64,000 bases of DNA, taken from the NCBI RefSeq assembly GCF_002999335.1, contig NW_020312768.1, positions 1 to 64,000 of the forward strand, written 5' to 3'. The position numbers were made by a program, and so were the translations under genes. The notes below the pieces were generated by a model. It did not search any database. It saw nothing but the letters and a program-made list of their open reading frames with translations, and had not been told where the DNA came from. Positions within the stretch are counted from its first letter, which is position 1. Every line of letters begins with the position of its first letter. Below are positions 1-11,960 of this stretch, in pieces. Source of the stretch: Cyclospora cayetanensis (Eukaryota; Apicomplexa; Conoidasida; Eucoccidiorida; Eimeriidae).

Positions 1-1589
1 TCCTCTAAGCACTCCACTAGTCACAGCTAGTTGCACACAGCATCTAGCGCATGCGGACACAACATTGTGCCCTAATGCATTGGGGAAAGGTTACCCTACA
101 ACAACTAAGGTGTACGAGCAGACAAACTAACTATTTATTTTAGGCTGTGCTGAGGTTTTCGAAAAGGCTGTGTTGTGGATGGTGCAGCTCGCACTATTCA
201 CGGAATCTCTAGTATATGGGCTACTGCCCTACGGCTATGTCGTAAGGATGCCTCAACATTTTGCCATGCAGCTGGCACTAGAGACCTTAGAAACCGTCTG
301 TGTGCCGTTTTGAGAAAACCTCTGCCAGGTGGAACTCCCCCTTTGCCATAATAGCGCTTCGCTAAATTTAATTTGTTCACTTGAAGGCGTTTACTCGCAA
401 CTTTGGCCTCTACACTCAGCACCGACTACTACGTGTTTCAAAAAATGTTCCTCTGTTAGAAGTAAGATGAGCGAACAGGTAAGCGATCTTCAAATTCTTA
501 ATTTTTTTAAATCAAATTTAACTAGTGTACTAGAAGTTGTCGAGATGTAGGATAGGCCCCTACTGTATGAGCTAGAGGCTCTAGAAAGTTTCAAGCCCAT
601 AAGTTGTCTCTTGAGTATTTACTGCTCTCACCCACGATATCAGGTGCCCTCAAAAGCTTTATTTTGCTCATGCACTTTCAAGGCTTGCGGTAGCATGTAC
701 ACTTGGCGAATGCTTTGCTTCAAAACATCCAAACGGATGAGCCCAGAGTTCGCTTCCTGGTAGATTATAGAAAAAAGGCAATAAGTTTAGCTCTATAAGT
801 CACACGATTGATCTGAAGAAGTGCAAAAACACGTGTTGGAACCATATTTCAGCCTCCCCCCCCCCCCGCCTGGTTGTGCTGCGGAAGTCCACTGCCTTTA
901 TGTCAGCTTGAGCATCGTTTGTAGAACTCTGCTTTTCCATATTAATGTGGAAGAAGGCGCAGAGAGACGGACTCCTGGTATTAGCTAGGTATTTTAAGCC
1001 TAATACAAGGTACTTGTTTTTCGTGGCTCTTTTCCCCCGCGCTCACGTTGCGTGTAGGCCTTCCCTGGGTTGCGGTGGATTTTCTTTTATCCGAGGCAGA
1101 TGCATCATTTGTTTTTATAAAAATGCATTATGCGAATTGACCAAACAGTTTCTTCTGTGACTGGACAGCTTTTGAGCATTGGAACAAAGCAGAAGCTGCC
1201 GTTGGGTCGGCAGCGTGTCTGGGAAGCCTCGGCATGCTAGTTTGTGTATTGTGGATAGATGCACGGAAATGACCTTACAGTGCATCATGGCAACTTTGCA
1301 GGCTGTATCTGCTTTGCTGCAGGGTAGCCACCGTAGCATGTCCTTCGGGATTATTCACTTTTCATGGAAATCGGCCTTGGTATGAACCAACGTGAGCGAA
1401 ATTTTATAACAGCCAGGTCTACCTGAAGCGAGCAGCAGGCCGCATGCATATCCTCGGATACAGGCATAGAGGGCCTCTGCTAGCAATGGCAGATACCCTT
1501 CCAGGCATGACCTATACCGTTCCCCTGCGCCGCATCGTGATATCTTAAACGTGGAACGTCCCCCAGTTGTACATCTTGAGTTATCTAGA
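1..1589. other. 5' flank without a supported gene
   Basis: No open frame here looks like protein and no splice-consistent exon was found. The stretch holds a run of 12 C at 856-867 and, at about 11-58, one copy of a dispersed repeat also present near 16055 and 33578. The last few hundred bases should contain the promoter and 5' UTR of the ataxin-3 gene. No core promoter element is recognisable by eye. Confidence 0.5.
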
Positions 1590-4517
1590 ATGGCGGGGCG
1601 ACAGCGCGGCCAGCTTGTCTACTGGGAGAAACAGGGGGCTGATAGGATGTGCGCCTTGCACTGCCTGAACTCCGTTCTTCAAGTGAGAGTGCACAACAGG
1701 TGGCTTTTCCGAGCAGTCATGTTTTGGGAGCCGCAGCACTCAAGCGGTAATAAAGTATCGGCAGAATATTTGAGCTTTTCACTGTGAGGGAAATTTTGCT
1801 TGTGAGTAAGTGCGATGCTGGTGCTTTCGATCGTAGGGGCCGTACTTCACTGAATCAGAACTGTCTGCCATTGGACTAGAACTCGACAAGAAGGAACGAC
1901 AGCTCATGGCTGAAGGAGGTGCATAGCAGGTGGTTTCATTTGTGAGTGCTGAGTGTAGGAGCCTGGCTCAGATACGTTTGCAAGTAGTTGTTTTAATGGG
2001 GTGGATTGGAAGCCCTGGCTGTCCTGCAGATTTCTGCAAATTTCCCCAACAGGTGTACAGTCAGAAGACTACCAGGCTTTCTTGGCTGAAGGGAGCGGAA
2101 ATGTCGCGGCAGATGGGTATTTCAACGTAAGCGTGTTGATAGAGTGCTTGAGAAGAAAGCGTATCCACTGTATCTGCCAGAAAGACGTGGGAGAACACGA
2201 AGAGCCCGGAATCGATTTTGGCTACATCCTCAACCACGCAGACCACTGGCTTGCACTGCGGAGGGTTCATGGAATGTGGTGGGCTTCCTATCATGGCGAA
2301 TTCAGTAGCGAGCTGAATAACGGGTGAACAGGTGCATAAATGGCGACCCCTTTTCGTACGGACAGCAGTCTGAAGTATCCAGACAAACTTGAAGCTTTCT
2401 TTGTACTTGCGCGAACTCCCCACAGGTATAACCTCGATAGCATGAAGCCTGCACCTACAGTTATATCTACTTTCCACCTGGCTGCATTCCTAAGTTCTCT
2501 TACAGGACAAGGCTATACTGTTTTTGTAGTACGCCCAGAGGTCGGAGATCTCCCAGCCCCCGGAGTTATGCAAACACGCAGCAATAACCAATTCTATCTC
2601 ACACAGAAAGAAATCGATGGTGAGATGCCTGTTACCACTTCTTTCCTTTCAAAACAGAAAGCTGCAATTCAAGACGGTTAGTGGCCATGCTTAATTGCCT
2701 CCCGACTTCGTGCGATTCTGCAGAGAGGCACAAGCAGGCAGCAGAACAGGCAGTTAAAGATGCGGAAGATGCTCAGCGGGTGGCAAGTGGCTTGAATAAT
2801 GTGAGTGCACAGTCAGTCAGCAGCAACAACGGTTATGCTCCATTCATTTTCTCCTAAATGACATACAGGATGAACACGGTAGCTTTTTGTTTTGTGTATA
2901 AATGTAGGCAAGGCCTTTTCAGATGAGGGCCAGGCATAACTGCGGCAGAGCTGCACTGCTTGATGGTTTTGGTGCGAATACTTTCGAGTTAATGGGCTGA
3001 AGGGTACGGAAAGCTTTATGTGCGATGCATTCTAATTGCAGACGTCAGGAAACACCTTTTTAGCCAAAGTCCCGCGTGGGAAGGAGCCTCACGTCTGGCC
3101 GGAGGGGCAGGGCTAGTAAGCAAACACCGTTTTCAAAATCACACCCTTATACCACTTGCTGTGGCAGTAGAAGGCTCCAAGAATAGATGACCTCCAGTGG
3201 AGGCGCCTATTTGTTATTATAACTCCTATTTCCCGTTTAAAAACTGGATTCTCATATTTTGGTATTCTCGTGTACTCCGATCATCTCCAGTCGGCTCAAC
3301 AATGCGGGCTCTCTAAGCCAGCCCACCGGAACGGAAGATACTCTAGAAGACCCTGAGTTGCAGGAGGCCATTCGTTTGTCCATGGAATGCTACAGGAAAG
3401 TACGATGCCTGAATTCTGTGTGTCTCGTACCCCTAGGCATAGGACGTGTACAAAGGCAAGGGTCACAGCAGATCGCGTAGAACCAGGTTATCAACATGTT
3501 TATCCCTGATGCGGGCTCTGTGTTTTCAGGAATTTGCGAAGCCCACGGAAGAACCCTCTATAGATGAAGATGGTGTCAAAACTATATTTGTAAGGACGCC
3601 CTCTGGAAAGCGACTATCTCGGCGATTTCGTGAAGACGACACATTAAAGGTGTGCAACCGTATTCATTGATATCTGCATGTTTGTGCTGACACAGCAGAG
3701 AACACGGAGAACCGGTTTCCCACGAGGGTCTACGTGATTACTCAATCGTTTTGAAAAGTCTCTGACCCCTTTACATACATTTCCCGGTCCCATGGTTTTA
3801 GCTGGGCACCCTAGATCATTGGGCTGCCCAGTTTTGTGAGCCTTGACGCGGCAGCGCTGTGGGTGGTGCTCTATTACAGCAAGTCTGCAACTGGATTGTC
3901 TCCGAGAGCCATGACCTGGAAGGTGTACAACCTCTCTCTTCCCTTTCAAGCTTCTCCCTTGTGCAGACCTTCCCACGGTGAGGACAATGGTAGGCCATAT
4001 TGGCAATATTGAGTTCTTTCCTGTTTCTTATAATATCACTGTTCCTTACGGTGCATGCCGTGTTCAAGCCTACTTCTAATTGAATGGGCACTTAGATACC
4101 AACTGTGCCTACCACGTTCTTGCCCCGCCCTGCCTGTCTCTGTAGAAGCCTTCTACAGGGTGAAAGAGCAGACTACCCTATTTGACAGTGTAGTTCGACT
4201 GGATGCTTGCTTACAGGCGCCGTTTCTGCTCGCTCAACAACGAAGTGTTTTTGTTTACAAATTCTTGTGAAGTGAGTATTGGCGTGTCTACTTGCTAGCA
4301 CGGGGGGCAAAGAAGCTCAAGTCCGCATCATTAGCACAAGCTGTTGGGGGCCGGGTGGAAATATGGGACTTTGTGATTGATCTGTAGCGATTCCGTCTAC
4401 AGAACGCAGTCATGAAGTATCTTTGTGCTGGGTTCGCAGGAAGGTGCAGTGGTCACTGAACTGAGCTTGGGATCGTTGGACTTCCAAGCGCAAGAGCAGT
4501 TGATGCTGCAGCTTTGA
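1590..4517 (+). CDS. ATXN3: Ataxin-3-like deubiquitinase (Josephin-UIM-UBX)
   Basis: Cysteine protease of the Josephin family that trims ubiquitin chains, probably with the p97/VCP ATPase. Eleven exons join in frame to 372 residues: 1590-1682, 1837-1918, 2053-2278, 2426-2619, 2724-2800, 3042-3115, 3291-3399, 3530-3649, 3967-3977, 4217-4271, 4440-4517. Human ataxin-3 has 361 residues. The Josephin domain covers about residues 9-190. Catalytic Cys21 lies in MCALHCLN, His123 in ADHW and Asp138 in YNLDS, matching human Cys14, His119 and Asn134 with the same His-to-Asn/Asp spacing. One ubiquitin-interacting motif (DPELQEAIRLSME) sits near residues 269-281. The C-terminus from about residue 299 looks like a UBX domain (TIFVRTPSGKRLSRRF). 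No polyglutamine is present. The ATG at 1590 is chosen because Josephin starts immediately after it. Exons 1-8 and 11 are firm. The 11-base exon 9 and the start of exon 10 are inferred from phase only. Confidence 0.9.
3967..3977 (+). other. Putative 11-base microexon of the ataxin-3 gene
   Basis: Exon 8 ends in phase 0 at 3649, but the only open frame reaching the donor at 4272 starts in phase 2 after the acceptor ending at 4216. The 11 bases accttcccacg, with a TGTGCAG acceptor before and GTGAGG after, supply exactly the missing phase shift. They give DTLK-TFPR-RRFCS inside the UBX region, with a spacing like that of other UBX domains. A sequencing indel or an alternative exon in 3650-4216 could also explain the break. 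Confidence 0.4.
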
Positions 4518-5065
4518 CAAAATGCTTGCAAAAGGCTAGTTGCCGCGCGTATGGTGCTGCTACGTCTTTTTCCGTGCACCTTGGCGCGTTCGTATGCAGG
4601 GACAAATGGTGTGTCGCTCTGCTTTTATTTCAGAGCAGCTGCTGTAGTGCTGCTTTACTGCTACAAGACATGCATTCTAGGGTCTGCATGTTTTACCCCC
4701 CGGATAAAATGCCAATTGCGTTGCTGCGCATCCAGAGTTCAAAGCGCGTTCACATCAAATATCCCTCTTTTACGTATTCACTGCCATCGACGAGCTTTTG
4801 ACAATAAATACGTCTCTAGTTTCGAGTAATATGTTGTTCGGTGGTGCAGCACTAGGAAGCTACACACTCCGTAAGTCTTTGGTTCTTCTGTAAACAATCA
4901 CACAGATGATGTGTGTTGTGAGCCGCCATACTCGCCTAGCAGCTCAAGCGCATGGAGGGACTGGCAAATGAGCTGTCAAGCGCAGCTCTCGCTAACTGCA
5001 GAGTGAAAATCGATGCCGTTTTTCACAAAGAAACCACCCATATTGCGTGGTTGGATACAAATTCA
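4518..5065. other. Intergenic gap between convergent genes
   Basis: Holds the 3' ends of the ataxin-3 gene (+) and of the next gene (-). An AATAAA-like hexamer is at about 4803-4808. I see no further coding signal. Confidence 0.5.
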
Positions 5066-8000
5066 CTAATGGTTGGAGGCTTTCCGTATGCTATGTTTTC
5101 CACCTCGTGTCATACGATGGCAACAGGCCCAACCTTCAATCCGTGGAGTTTCGAAGTTCTGCTGCGCCACACCAGCGGTAGAGTGGGGAGGAACTCCGCG
5201 CGGCTTTGCTTGCCAAGCATGAGTATGTGCCACGAATAGGCGAGGTTGCCCAACTATGCTGCCATGTTCTTTGCCGGATATAGGTGCAGTCTGACAGGCA
5301 ATCCTGTAGGAAGAAGTAGGAACTGCTGATGGCCCGTAGGCAGTGTCCAACAATCCCTGTGCCTCGGGCACCCTTGCTTGCTCGCAACGGGCGTTTGCGA
5401 CATACATTAGTCCACTTCCAGTGGTCGAATCAGACTGGAATGTAGCCCCTAGTATCGGGTAACCAGCAGGCACCTGATAAGCAGCAAAAGGTTCCCCAAT
5501 CTGCGAGTTCCTTTGTCCATGTGCCACCGCATGGCTTCCCAGATATGACCTCTCCTGAACCTGTCGTTCAGACGCCGCTGCACGATTGAAGAATTGTTGC
5601 CATGCAAGTTGGTTTGCAGGTAGATACGGTCCCTGGGCGTGCAGGGTTGTGTTTTGAGGAGGCATGGGGTAGTACGGATAATCACTTCTAGGGTATGCGA
5701 GGGCATCGGGGGTTGATGGGGGGGCAATGCAACCAGCAAAAGGTGAGCCAAGAGCAGATGACTTTGCAGGGTCAACTGAGGCATCATTCTTAATGGCACA
5801 GTCAGGCAAAAGAGTCTTTCTTGTAGTACAGGTTTGAGTTGCGGAGATTTGGGGGGATTCCTTTTGTACCGAAGCCTCCACCCCTACGGATACACGACTC
5901 TTTGTTGCTCCGACCGAAGAATTCAACTGTTCCTGTTCAGCTCCCCCTACGCTCTGCTTCAGAATGGCAGTGTCAAGTGATACTCCTGCCGGCTCGTCTT
6001 TCAAATGAATTTCCGCCTCTCCGAGTTCTTTAGCGGCTGCCTTGGCGACAGCGACCATCGCATCCTTCAGGATCTGCAAATGATCTAGGCTAACTGAAGT
6101 GGTCAGAGATGGCATCGGAGCTGGGGGCCCTTCAGAGTCCATGCGACTGGCGGGTTCCACACCATCCCGTGTACAGTGGTGCTGACCCGATTGTTTCAAT
6201 GCGCCATCAGACTTTGCACCTGTGGCGCTTCGCAACAATGCCGCTCGCAGCTCGGAAGGTGTCATGGACAAAATTGTAGTTGCGTGATGTAAAAGGCCAT
6301 CAAAAGACTCGAGTGTTCCCGAGCTCAGCGCTTTAGCAGTGATGAATGAATCTCGCATTTCGGGCGCTGAGTTGGGAACTTCTGTATCCATTTCTGAATG
6401 CGTTCTGCTTGGCCGCTTATTATTCCATTCTAGGGGTATATCACCATGCCGGAATATACTTGATGATACATTTATACTACCGATATCGCTGGAATTGACA
6501 GAACCACCCAAATTCTTGGACAGCCTGGGCTCTTGCAAGTCACTGTCAGAGCCTTCAAGCGTGCCTTCCCCAAATGGCAATTTGGTGGTCTGGCTCAAGA
6601 TTGCCGTGTCCATCGGCTTGCCCAATCCGGAAAGTTCGTCAGGAGCTGGTGCGGCCGCTGCCACCGCAAATTGCTGGAACAACGGCAGGTCGCCTGAGTA
6701 TACCCATATACAAAATAGACACTGAAGGCTTGACAGAGCATTGTAAAGTGAGAGAGTCTTGAGCATTAGCATTCCTGAGGACCACTCATGACTTCCGTGG
6801 CAGGCAGTCACAAATGATACTCTGCAGATGAGGCCGAGGTCACGGTTTGCACGATACATAATAGGCAGAAGTTACCTGGTCATCATATTCAATCTGGCAG
6901 TGAACACTGGACTAACAGCACAGGGAAGTCGACCAAAAGTAAGAATTGAATACTCACCATCGCCAAAAGCGGTAGCTGTTCTTCGTCGTTCCCCTGGAGT
7001 GAATACGGATTCGCGCCTCGAAGAGAATTCGGCTGAGGCAGAAGACTTGGGCAAGCGGGTGTGGGCAGAAGAGGCGCCTCGGTTCAGATGACGGACAGCA
7101 ACAACGGGGAACTGCTCGCTAGCGGTGAGAGACGACTTCCTGTAGTCGTCTGGTTCGTCTATAAGCGTAGTCTGGGTAGCGAAAGGCACAGCTCGATTAG
7201 ACCAACCAGAGCCTCCGCGCCTTGACTCTGACAGGCTCTGTTCCTGAACGATTTCACCGGCTGCAGCAGAGGCAGCGATACCTGCTGTCCCGCTGGAGAC
7301 ACTTTTACTGGGCAGTACCTCGTCAGATGAAGCAGCTGAAATTACTACTGCCATTGACGCCAAGTCACACTGCGTAACGGGCGCCTTTCCACAAGCTTCA
7401 CGAAGCCGGTTAAAGCATGCCAATAGCCGAGGATGCCGAGCAGGCAGCTGGAGCCTCTCCAGCTCTGCTTCCAGAACAGGAAGAAGATCGCCCACTGAAA
7501 ATCGCCATACAAGAAACCACGCGATAAAGGATGGAGGCATTGGAAGCTGTTCAACAAATGTCCGTACAAGCTGTCACAATACAGCTTGGTACTAAGTATT
7601 AACCTGCGGACGGCCTGAAAGCAACCCGTATACATCTACAGACTTTGACCATCGGGCTTTACACACAATGCATGCAGCAATAGTGGGTAATACAACGTTG
7701 TATCCGTTTCTGTGAGTCCAAGCTGACCTTTCTCCTGATTAAACGACGCCTCCATAAGTATCCGGATGGCCATAACAATAAACTGCACCATTAAAGCATT
7801 CAGGTCGTTTTCCTCCGCAGCTTGGGCCTACGGCACATAGTGGTACTACAAGCCACAGCAATGCTGAACCTCCACAGCAAGCAAGGCAACACCACAAAAC
7901 ATAATTCAACTAAGCGGGAAGATTCACTGAAGATGATATGCTTGCGCAGTTCATGGACGAATGCCTAAACACGAAAACTGGGATATGCCTGCGGTGCCAC

Positions 8001-8238
8001 GAAGCATCAGGCACATTATATAAAAACAGTGACAGCCACCGGTAGGTAGTTCTCGCCCCCCCCACCCATTGTTCAGGCTACAGAAAGATTTATGGTATAT
8101 TTTAATTGCAATCGCCGATATTAAACACATAAGATATGAGCCTGCAGTTGGTGAAGCCTCCGGAAACCTTAGCATTCCACATAAACATACTTTGAGACTA
8201 GTAATTTCATCCAAAATTAATTGGAGACTGTCGTCAAT
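5066..8238 (-). CDS. Uncharacterised multi-exon protein, helical N-part and low-complexity C-part
   Basis: Four exons join with matching phases on the minus strand: 8238-8191, 7827-7665, 7494-6958 and 6693-5066 (stop TGA), together about 790 residues. The first encodes IDDSLQLILDEITSLK, coiled-coil-like. The second and third are rich in amphipathic helices (GDLLPVLEAELERLQLP). The last, about 540 residues, is mostly Ser/Ala/Pro/Gln-rich with a Tyr/Pro/Gln patch and looks disordered. The 5' end is unresolved. A coiled-coil exon ending at 8492 (acceptor TTCACAG, reading GYKESLVELQNVVRLLEAER) probably belongs to it. An open frame at 8853-9101 with a hydrophobic stretch (ALGVLCLMLVPLV) may be another exon but does not join in phase. 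No family is recognised. The order helix-rich then PxLxxLL recalls GLE1, but the diagnostic GLE1 C-terminus is missing. It converges with ataxin-3 and has no CAG tracts. Confidence 0.6.
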
Positions 8239-9101
8239 CTTTGTATGTTGGCCAACAAGCCTGCACACGCACGCATTCATGTGCAAGGCAGACTGACCCA
8301 CTATATTACGAAAGCATCGGTGCTAAATTTGCTCAGACCGCACCAGTTGCATGACGGAAGTCATATGAGGGAGGAGAAACTAGGCTAACTAGTAAAAGAA
8401 TCGCACAGCTCCTGGCTCTGGTGCATTTGAACTCGCTCAGCCTCAAGAAGCCTGACAACGTTCTGTAGCTCCACCAGGCTCTCCTTATAGCCCTGTGAAC
8501 ACCAATATATACAAAGATGAAATGAGCAAATGATGTCACAAGGCTGGCAGTAAATGAACATTTTGAAATCATGAGGACCCGAGCGTTGGCACGTAGCTCA
8601 CGTGGTTGTTAGATTTGCCATTCTCTTGTGATTGATTTGCTATGGCTACAACATCCTTGTTGCCTTTTTGACTGAATGCAACCACAGAAAGTCGAGCTGG
8701 TGCCATCCTAACAAGAAATTATACCAAACAAATGCTGTACACCGCACGACGGGCTTGATGAGCTCAATCTGCGCTCAATTCACTCATTCCAACGTCCTCA
8801 TATCATTTATATGCCAAGTATGCAGGGGCAGCTAATGAGACACAGTTTGAACTTACTTTGTTACAGTCATTTCCTCGGTCTTGAGAGGCAATTGGTCATA
8901 TGCACGGGCGGCGCAGACCGCCTTGCCCTTCCCAGGGTGAGCATCCATAGTAACAAGAGGCACAAGCATAAGACAGAGCACTCCTAATGCAGTGGCAGTA
9001 GGCCTCTTTTCTCCTGTTTTGCCGAATAATCTGATCCTTGCTTGCAAAATCTCAGCGAATGGGGCTGGAACAAACAATTGCCGCGGTGCATTGCACGCCA
9101 A
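8239..9101 (-). other. Possible 5' exons of the 5066-8238 gene
   Basis: Two candidate exons lie upstream on the minus strand. The one with its 5' edge at 8492 has a good polypyrimidine/CAG acceptor and a coiled-coil-like reading, but its donor is uncertain. The other, 9101-8853, is open, has no in-frame ATG at its start and ends at a GTAAGT donor in phase 2. That does not fit the phase-0 reading of the coiled-coil exon. Confidence 0.3.
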
Positions 9102-10200
9102 TGATTTCGTGTGTAAGTGTCTTTAACAGCAGGAGTTGGCTACGGCTGCTGGACCTTTACTGCACCCGAATACACTCTGCGTGCATCTAAGCCTGCCACA
9201 ATATGACAGTGTCGACGCTGAATGGTAGAAAGCCAAGCACAGGAGTGCTGGATATAAAGGCCCTTCATTCGGAACAACCTGAATGCATAGACGACAGTAC
9301 ATCGCCAATTTGGTTTTGTAGACCCTCGCTTTATGCTTCGAGAAAGCAGTGGGCACCGCAGGCTCGCCACGAGCCCAGCTCAAGCCAACTGGTTCTGAGA
9401 AATGCAAGGCGACCCCAAGGAAAACGGAGACAGGGCGCTATATTATGTATGGCTTAATGCTACACTCGCTCTTGTAACGCATGTAAAGGGGCTTTGGGAA
9501 AGGGTACTCCCTTGGTCGAGGCAAAGGAAGCTGCTTCGTCTCTGCGACGGCCCACCGGTCGATGCACCGCTGCTTGGTGGGGGTTAGTGGCTTTGGATCG
9601 CATGCGAAGTCTTCCCCTCATGGAATCCTGTTGAGCTGTAGCACATCGGTTTTAGTAAACGGCTATTATGCTGCCTGAAGGCACTTTGTGTGATAATGGT
9701 TCACTGCTTACAGTAGACCGCTCTAGACCACTCGCGTGCAAGTAGCGCACGTCAAGCACTTCAGCCCTCCCGTATATATATGATGTGTATGTTCGGATTA
9801 TGATAATCTGCCAAGAAAAATTTGTTCCTTGTGCTTTGCTTGTGCCTCAGTTTTTATGCGCGTGCACAACGTGGTAAGATCCTGCCTCCGTAGTTCCGGT
9901 GTCGCAGGTAAACTGAAGAGCCCCAGATCCTGGTCAAACTACACTTATTCAAATCTGAATATATCCCATTCACTTTACAAGGTGTGCAGTCATATGATAA
10001 TCATGTATTAGCCGGACCCATCTCGTAATGGTTTTAGAGCGTGGTTCGCTACATACTAGAATGCCAAGCTTTCGCAAGCTAAAGAACATCTGGCACTTTC
10101 TACTGCACATGCCATATTAGCTCGAAAAATTAAAGAAGGATTGAATACTTGGTGTCTTTGCTCATGCATCTTGTTTATTAGAAAGTAGTGGTGGCTAGGC

Positions 10201-10312
10201 ACAAGAAGACGCATTGCTGTACGCGTGCGCGCTGGATACTGTGTGTGAATAGCTGTGAATGCGCTGAACTTTTAGAAGGTGCAGGCACACCCTAGCTATT
10301 CCTCTGTTCGCG
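10201..10312. repeat. Dispersed repeat family A, copy 1
   Basis: Begins acaagaagacgcattg and ends near gcacaccctagctattcctc. Similar blocks in the same internal order occur at 40573-40680 and about 32560-32735. A shorter match to its first third is at 31405-31440. The copies are diverged, which fits an old non-coding or non-autonomous element. Confidence 0.45.
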
Positions 10313-11800
10313 AGATGGAGCCGTGAGAGGCAAAGTCGCATAACGAAGTTGCTTACTTACAAACCTATCCAAGAGCATTAAGTCTAGAGTGGGGTATCCC
10401 CTAAGAAAACCCTGTATGGGGCGCTACAGCTGGTAGTACCGCATAGTAGTACATGGCTGTTATCGCTCAACCACTGGCTATGAAAGCAGCGGGGTCTAAG
10501 CTTTCCCTTATTCGTTGTCTGCTTCTATCAAGTTTTTTGGAATTTCACTAGTTTCTGTTTACATGTCAACCCGATGAAAAACCGTTGAATAGACATTGAC
10601 GCTGGCACAACTCCTTTAGTGCAGATGAGGCCGGCTTGCAAGCTTTTGTAAGCGCCGTAGCTTCGCAGGTGGTGTAACCATATGATATGTCAGCGAGTGT
10701 AGTCTTTGGGGGTACGTGGACAAGATCATGCCAATCAGCAAAGTATGACGTCCATACCGATGCGGAAGTACTAGAGGATTTCATCCAGCAGTTGAAAATG
10801 CTCTTTGCTTTGTACTCCCTAAATAAGAAATAGCTAGTGGTCTGATCGGAATGCTTATCTGAGAAGGATGCACTCCAACAGTGACTCGATTCATTTCAAA
10901 CGTCAGAGATCACAAACTCCAGGAATGGGCGCAGCAAAGGCAGGCTGCTCTTCCTGGAGAACAGGGGCACGATGGAAACAGAACTCTCACCCACACAGGC
11001 TGCGGAGCACTGAAGGGGTCCACAGCTAATAAACACGCAGTAGAGAGCCATCACAAGCCGATGCTGCGTTTGTGCAAGCACGCACTAGGGATTAGAGTTG
11101 CTAAGATGCATTCTCACTGGATGTGAGGTGAACATGTTATCCGGAGATGTAGCTCAAAAGTGCAGTCTGCCTGTTCACTCGTCAGCGCGTACCTGAGACT
11201 CAGGCTTGCCGACGGGCGGCAGAGTGCAAAGGTTGACGAGGCCACAGTGCATCAATGCTTTTCTCGAAAAACCCCGGAACTGGGCTGCAGTAGCATGGTC
11301 CGGGACTTTTATGTAGGACCAGTGCACCATGACGCAGTCCTAGCTGTGTCACGGGTGACCCGATGGAAAGCGCACATGTGACCACATCTGCGCGCTCCGA
11401 AGTGTTGTGATTCATAAAGCGCTAGGAGAGAGCCGCTGTTAGGCTCCTCAACAACGCGCATTTCATCTATGCTGAGCAGGTAGCGTTGGTGCCCCGGTAA
11501 CGTAAGGCACAGTCTTCATGCGGGCAACTCAGCAGCACGGTTAGGAAAAATCGTTCTGTGCAAGCATTCCGTCTTATTATATCTGCATTCAGCTCCCTGC
11601 TCTAGGACTAGATCAAACGTGCAGAGACGAAACAGAGGAAATTGGCAAATATCAAGGGAGTGAACGTGGATGTGCTCAATACTGGCGAACTGCCACTGGG
11701 CTGGACAATCTCTGGTCGTCTAGCGGACCCTCTTCAGCTATTTCTCGGGTCAGCCTTGAAATATTCTGGAATTTCGAAAGCTCCTACACCAACGCAAGGA

Positions 11801-11848
11801 GACTGATTAGCAGGCAGACTATTATAGACTGATTAGCAGGCAGACTAT
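11801..11848. repeat. 26-base tandem duplication
   Basis: The unit gactgattagcaggcagact plus a short tail (11801-11826) is repeated directly at 11827-11848. It lies just upstream of a dispersed-repeat copy at 11857. Confidence 0.85.
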
Positions 11849-11856
11849 TTGTTTGA

Positions 11857-11960
11857 AAAGGCAGAGTGCTGGAATCGACCAACGCCTTTGGGCATTATTC
11901 GGTGTTGGTGCTGAAGACAGCCAGAAGGTGGAACCTGTACAATACCTCATATCCATATAG
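11857..11960. repeat. Dispersed repeat family B, partial copy
   Basis: aaaaggcagagtgctggaat followed by cgaccaacgcct closely matches 31656 onward (aaaaggcacaatgctaaaat, cgactagcgctt). Weaker similarity continues for about 80 bases, including a gtgctggaXXXcag-type stretch shared with 14335 and 31719. Confidence 0.4.

Noticed and set aside
1551..1589. Upstream start of the ataxin-3 gene at 1551
   Set aside because: It is a GTG codon. The ATG at 1590 lies directly before the Josephin domain.
5066..8238. GLE1 mRNA-export factor
   Set aside because: A helix order with PxLxxLL fits loosely, but the C-terminal GLE1 blocks are absent and replaced by low-complexity sequence.
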